Shown in pieces: positions 5,197-6,122 of a stretch of 6,122 bases of DNA. Numbering within the stretch: the stretch's first letter is position 1; each line of letters starts with the position of its first letter. The notes under the pieces are model-generated. The model was not told where the DNA came from, searched no databases, and saw nothing but the letters and a program-made list of their open reading frames with translations. The DNA is taken from contig JAQUTB010000116.1 of the NCBI GenBank assembly GCA_028709985.1, positions 1 to 6,122 on the forward strand, in the 5' to 3' direction. The DNA is from Dethiosulfovibrio sp. (lineage in GTDB: Bacteria; Synergistota; Synergistia; Synergistales; Dethiosulfovibrionaceae). The position numbers were made by a program, and so were the translations under genes.

Positions 5197-5304
5197 GTTT
5201 ATCGAAACCATGACAAAAATAGAGGTTCTACCACGACCTTCTCCTTGACGAGTCAATCCCTAAAAAAATTAAAAATATTTTTAGATGTACTGGAGGCACA
5301 GTCT
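5197..5304 (+). promoter_or_regulatory. metN 5' leader, function unknown
   Basis: This untranslated stretch carries several small complementary segments: TTGA/TCAA (5245-5248 and 5253-5256), and an AT-rich pair CTAAAAA (5260-5266) with TTTTTAG (5278-5284), just before the ribosome binding site. I searched for the S-box (SAM-I) opening and its usual conserved blocks and saw none. The leader could hold an unlisted regulatory RNA or be plain AT-rich spacer. Confidence 0.25.
5292..5296 (+). promoter_or_regulatory. Ribosome binding site supporting the TTG start of metN
   Basis: GGAGG lies 8 nt before TTG 5305. The resulting N-terminus MIKIKNLKKTW is the normal MetN opening. No in-frame ATG or GTG is nearby: the ATG at 5285 is in another frame. 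Confidence 0.8.
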
Positions 5305-6122
5305 TTGATAAAAATTAAAAATCTAAAAAAAACATGGGAAGATGACAACGTTGTCTTTCAAAACATAAATCTATCGATAGAAGATGGAGATATTTACGCG
5401 CTAGTTGGCAGAAGCGGAGCGGGAAAATCTACGTTGCTTCGTTGCATTAACGGCCTAACGTCTTACGACGAGGGGAACTTATCGGTGGATGGCCGTGAAA
5501 TCAAGGATATGGCAGAAAAAGAGTTGCGAGACTTTCGCAGACATGTAGGAATGATTTTTCAGCATTTTTCATTACTTGAGAGAAAAACGGTGTATCAAAA
5601 CATAGCACTACCTATGGAATGTTTTTCATACACCAAAAGAGAAATCAATAAAAAGGTTAGCGAGCTACTTGAACTTGTTGGGCTAGAGGATAAAAAAGAC
5701 GCAAAGCCCAAAAACTTAAGCGGAGGACAGAAACAACGGGTAGCAATTGCAAGGGCACTCACGATGGAACCTAAATTTTTATTGTGTGATGAAGCAACAT
5801 CAGCTCTTGATCCTAAAACAGCAAGCTCCATCTTAAACTTATTAACAGAGATCAATAGAAAAATAGGCATAACAGTTGTAATAGTTACACATCAGATGGA
5901 GGTGGTAAGTAGGGCATGTAATAAAGCATGCATACTGGAAAACGGTAAGATCGCTTATGAAGGAGACGTAAAATCGGTTTTCATAAACCCACCTAACTCC
6001 CTGAAGAGACTGCTTGGAGAGGAAGACATATCGCTCCCCACAGATGGAAAAAACATAAGGATTGCTTACTCTTTAGACGAAGAAAACAAGGAACAAGCAC
6101 TGGCCCAAATGGCAATAAAATT
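5305..6122 (+). CDS. metN: Methionine importer ATP-binding protein MetN, 5' part (cut by window edge)
   Basis: This is the ATPase of a MetNIQ-type D/L-methionine importer; 272 codons are visible. Walker A is GRSGAGKST (35-43), Q86 sits in the MetN-typical VGMIFQHFSLL (81-91), the signature is LSGGQKQRVAIARAL (138-152), Walker B is FLLCDEA (158-164) with E163, and the switch histidine is H196 in THQME. GMIFQHF is characteristic of the methionine/polar-amino-acid group and the methionine branch in particular. After about residue 245 the chain enters a segment (NIRIAYSLDEENKEQALAQMA) that fits the start of the C-terminal NIL domain, which binds methionine and inhibits transport. MetI and MetQ are not in view. 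The start is TTG. The gene is much richer in A/T codons than the ABC operon upstream. A related amino-acid importer of the same group is the main alternative. Confidence 0.88.
   Translation, partial: MIKIKNLKKTWEDDNVVFQNINLSIEDGDIYALVGRSGAGKSTLLRCINGLTSYDEGNLSVDGREIKDMAEKELRDFRRHVGMIFQHFSLLERKTVYQNIALPMECFSYTKREINKKVSELLELVGLEDKKDAKPKNLSGGQKQRVAIARALTMEPKFLLCDEATSALDPKTASSILNLLTEINRKIGITVVIVTHQMEVVSRACNKACILENGKIAYEGDVKSVFINPPNSLKRLLGEEDISLPTDGKNIRIAYSLDEENKEQALAQMAIK

Noticed and set aside
5219..5274. Possible preQ1-I riboswitch: AGAGGTTCTA followed later by an A-rich tract
   Set aside because: The opening resembles the preQ1-I start, but the returning strand reads CCTTCT instead of CCTCT, the distance to the A-rich tract is too long, and metN is not a queuosine gene.
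5130..5304. SAM-I (S-box) riboswitch before metN
   Set aside because: I looked for the conserved opening and GATGAAACCCGGCAACC-type blocks and found none.
5595..5870. 91-codon open frame on the minus strand
   Set aside because: It is the antisense shadow of the metN signature and Walker B region.

Overview
The window looks like chromosomal DNA of an anaerobic Gram-negative bacterium. The genes that show this best (about 1000-4320) are moderately GC-rich, with frequent ATA, AGG and GGA codons and strong GGAGG-type ribosome binding sites. Together with an exported rhodanese-like protein, this recalls Synergistota such as Dethiosulfovibrio. That is an impression from codon use and gene style, not a match I could test. 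Every recognisable gene belongs to a known family. I do not see a mobile element, CRISPR array, rRNA or tRNA.

Left part, minus strand (1-910): a six-helix-type integral membrane protein that may be an ECF-transporter S component is followed, with its stop codon abutting the next ATG, by the start of an exported rhodanese-like sulfurtransferase cut off by the window edge. A good sigma-70 promoter and a strong ribosome binding site place the membrane protein's real start at a GTG near 814, not at the upstream ATG (910). The 911-1010 divergent region has two dyads: an AT-rich one at 919-939 and a perfect 16-bp-arm one at 965-1003. The second has a -10-like element in its centre and the ribosome binding site of the next gene in one arm.

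Middle, plus strand (1011-4323): an orphan 70-residue protein closed by a strong terminator, then a compact three-gene ABC importer of the iron-siderophore/heme/cobalamin type. The importer consists of a lipoprotein solute-binding protein, a FecCD permease and a FepC/BtuD-like ATPase. The junctions are 1 nt and 0 nt, so translation is probably coupled. The operon has an extended -10 promoter and ends in a hairpin terminator. The substrate cannot be assigned from the sequence.

Right part, plus strand (4324-6122): a 201-residue, very hydrophilic, probably disordered protein with a C-terminal coiled coil stands alone between two terminators. Then comes the 5' part of a MetN-type methionine importer ATPase that starts at TTG. 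Its base composition is clearly more AT-rich than the ABC operon, and it is preceded by a leader of roughly 100 nt with no recognised riboswitch. The rest of the metN gene, and any metI/metQ partners, lie beyond the window.
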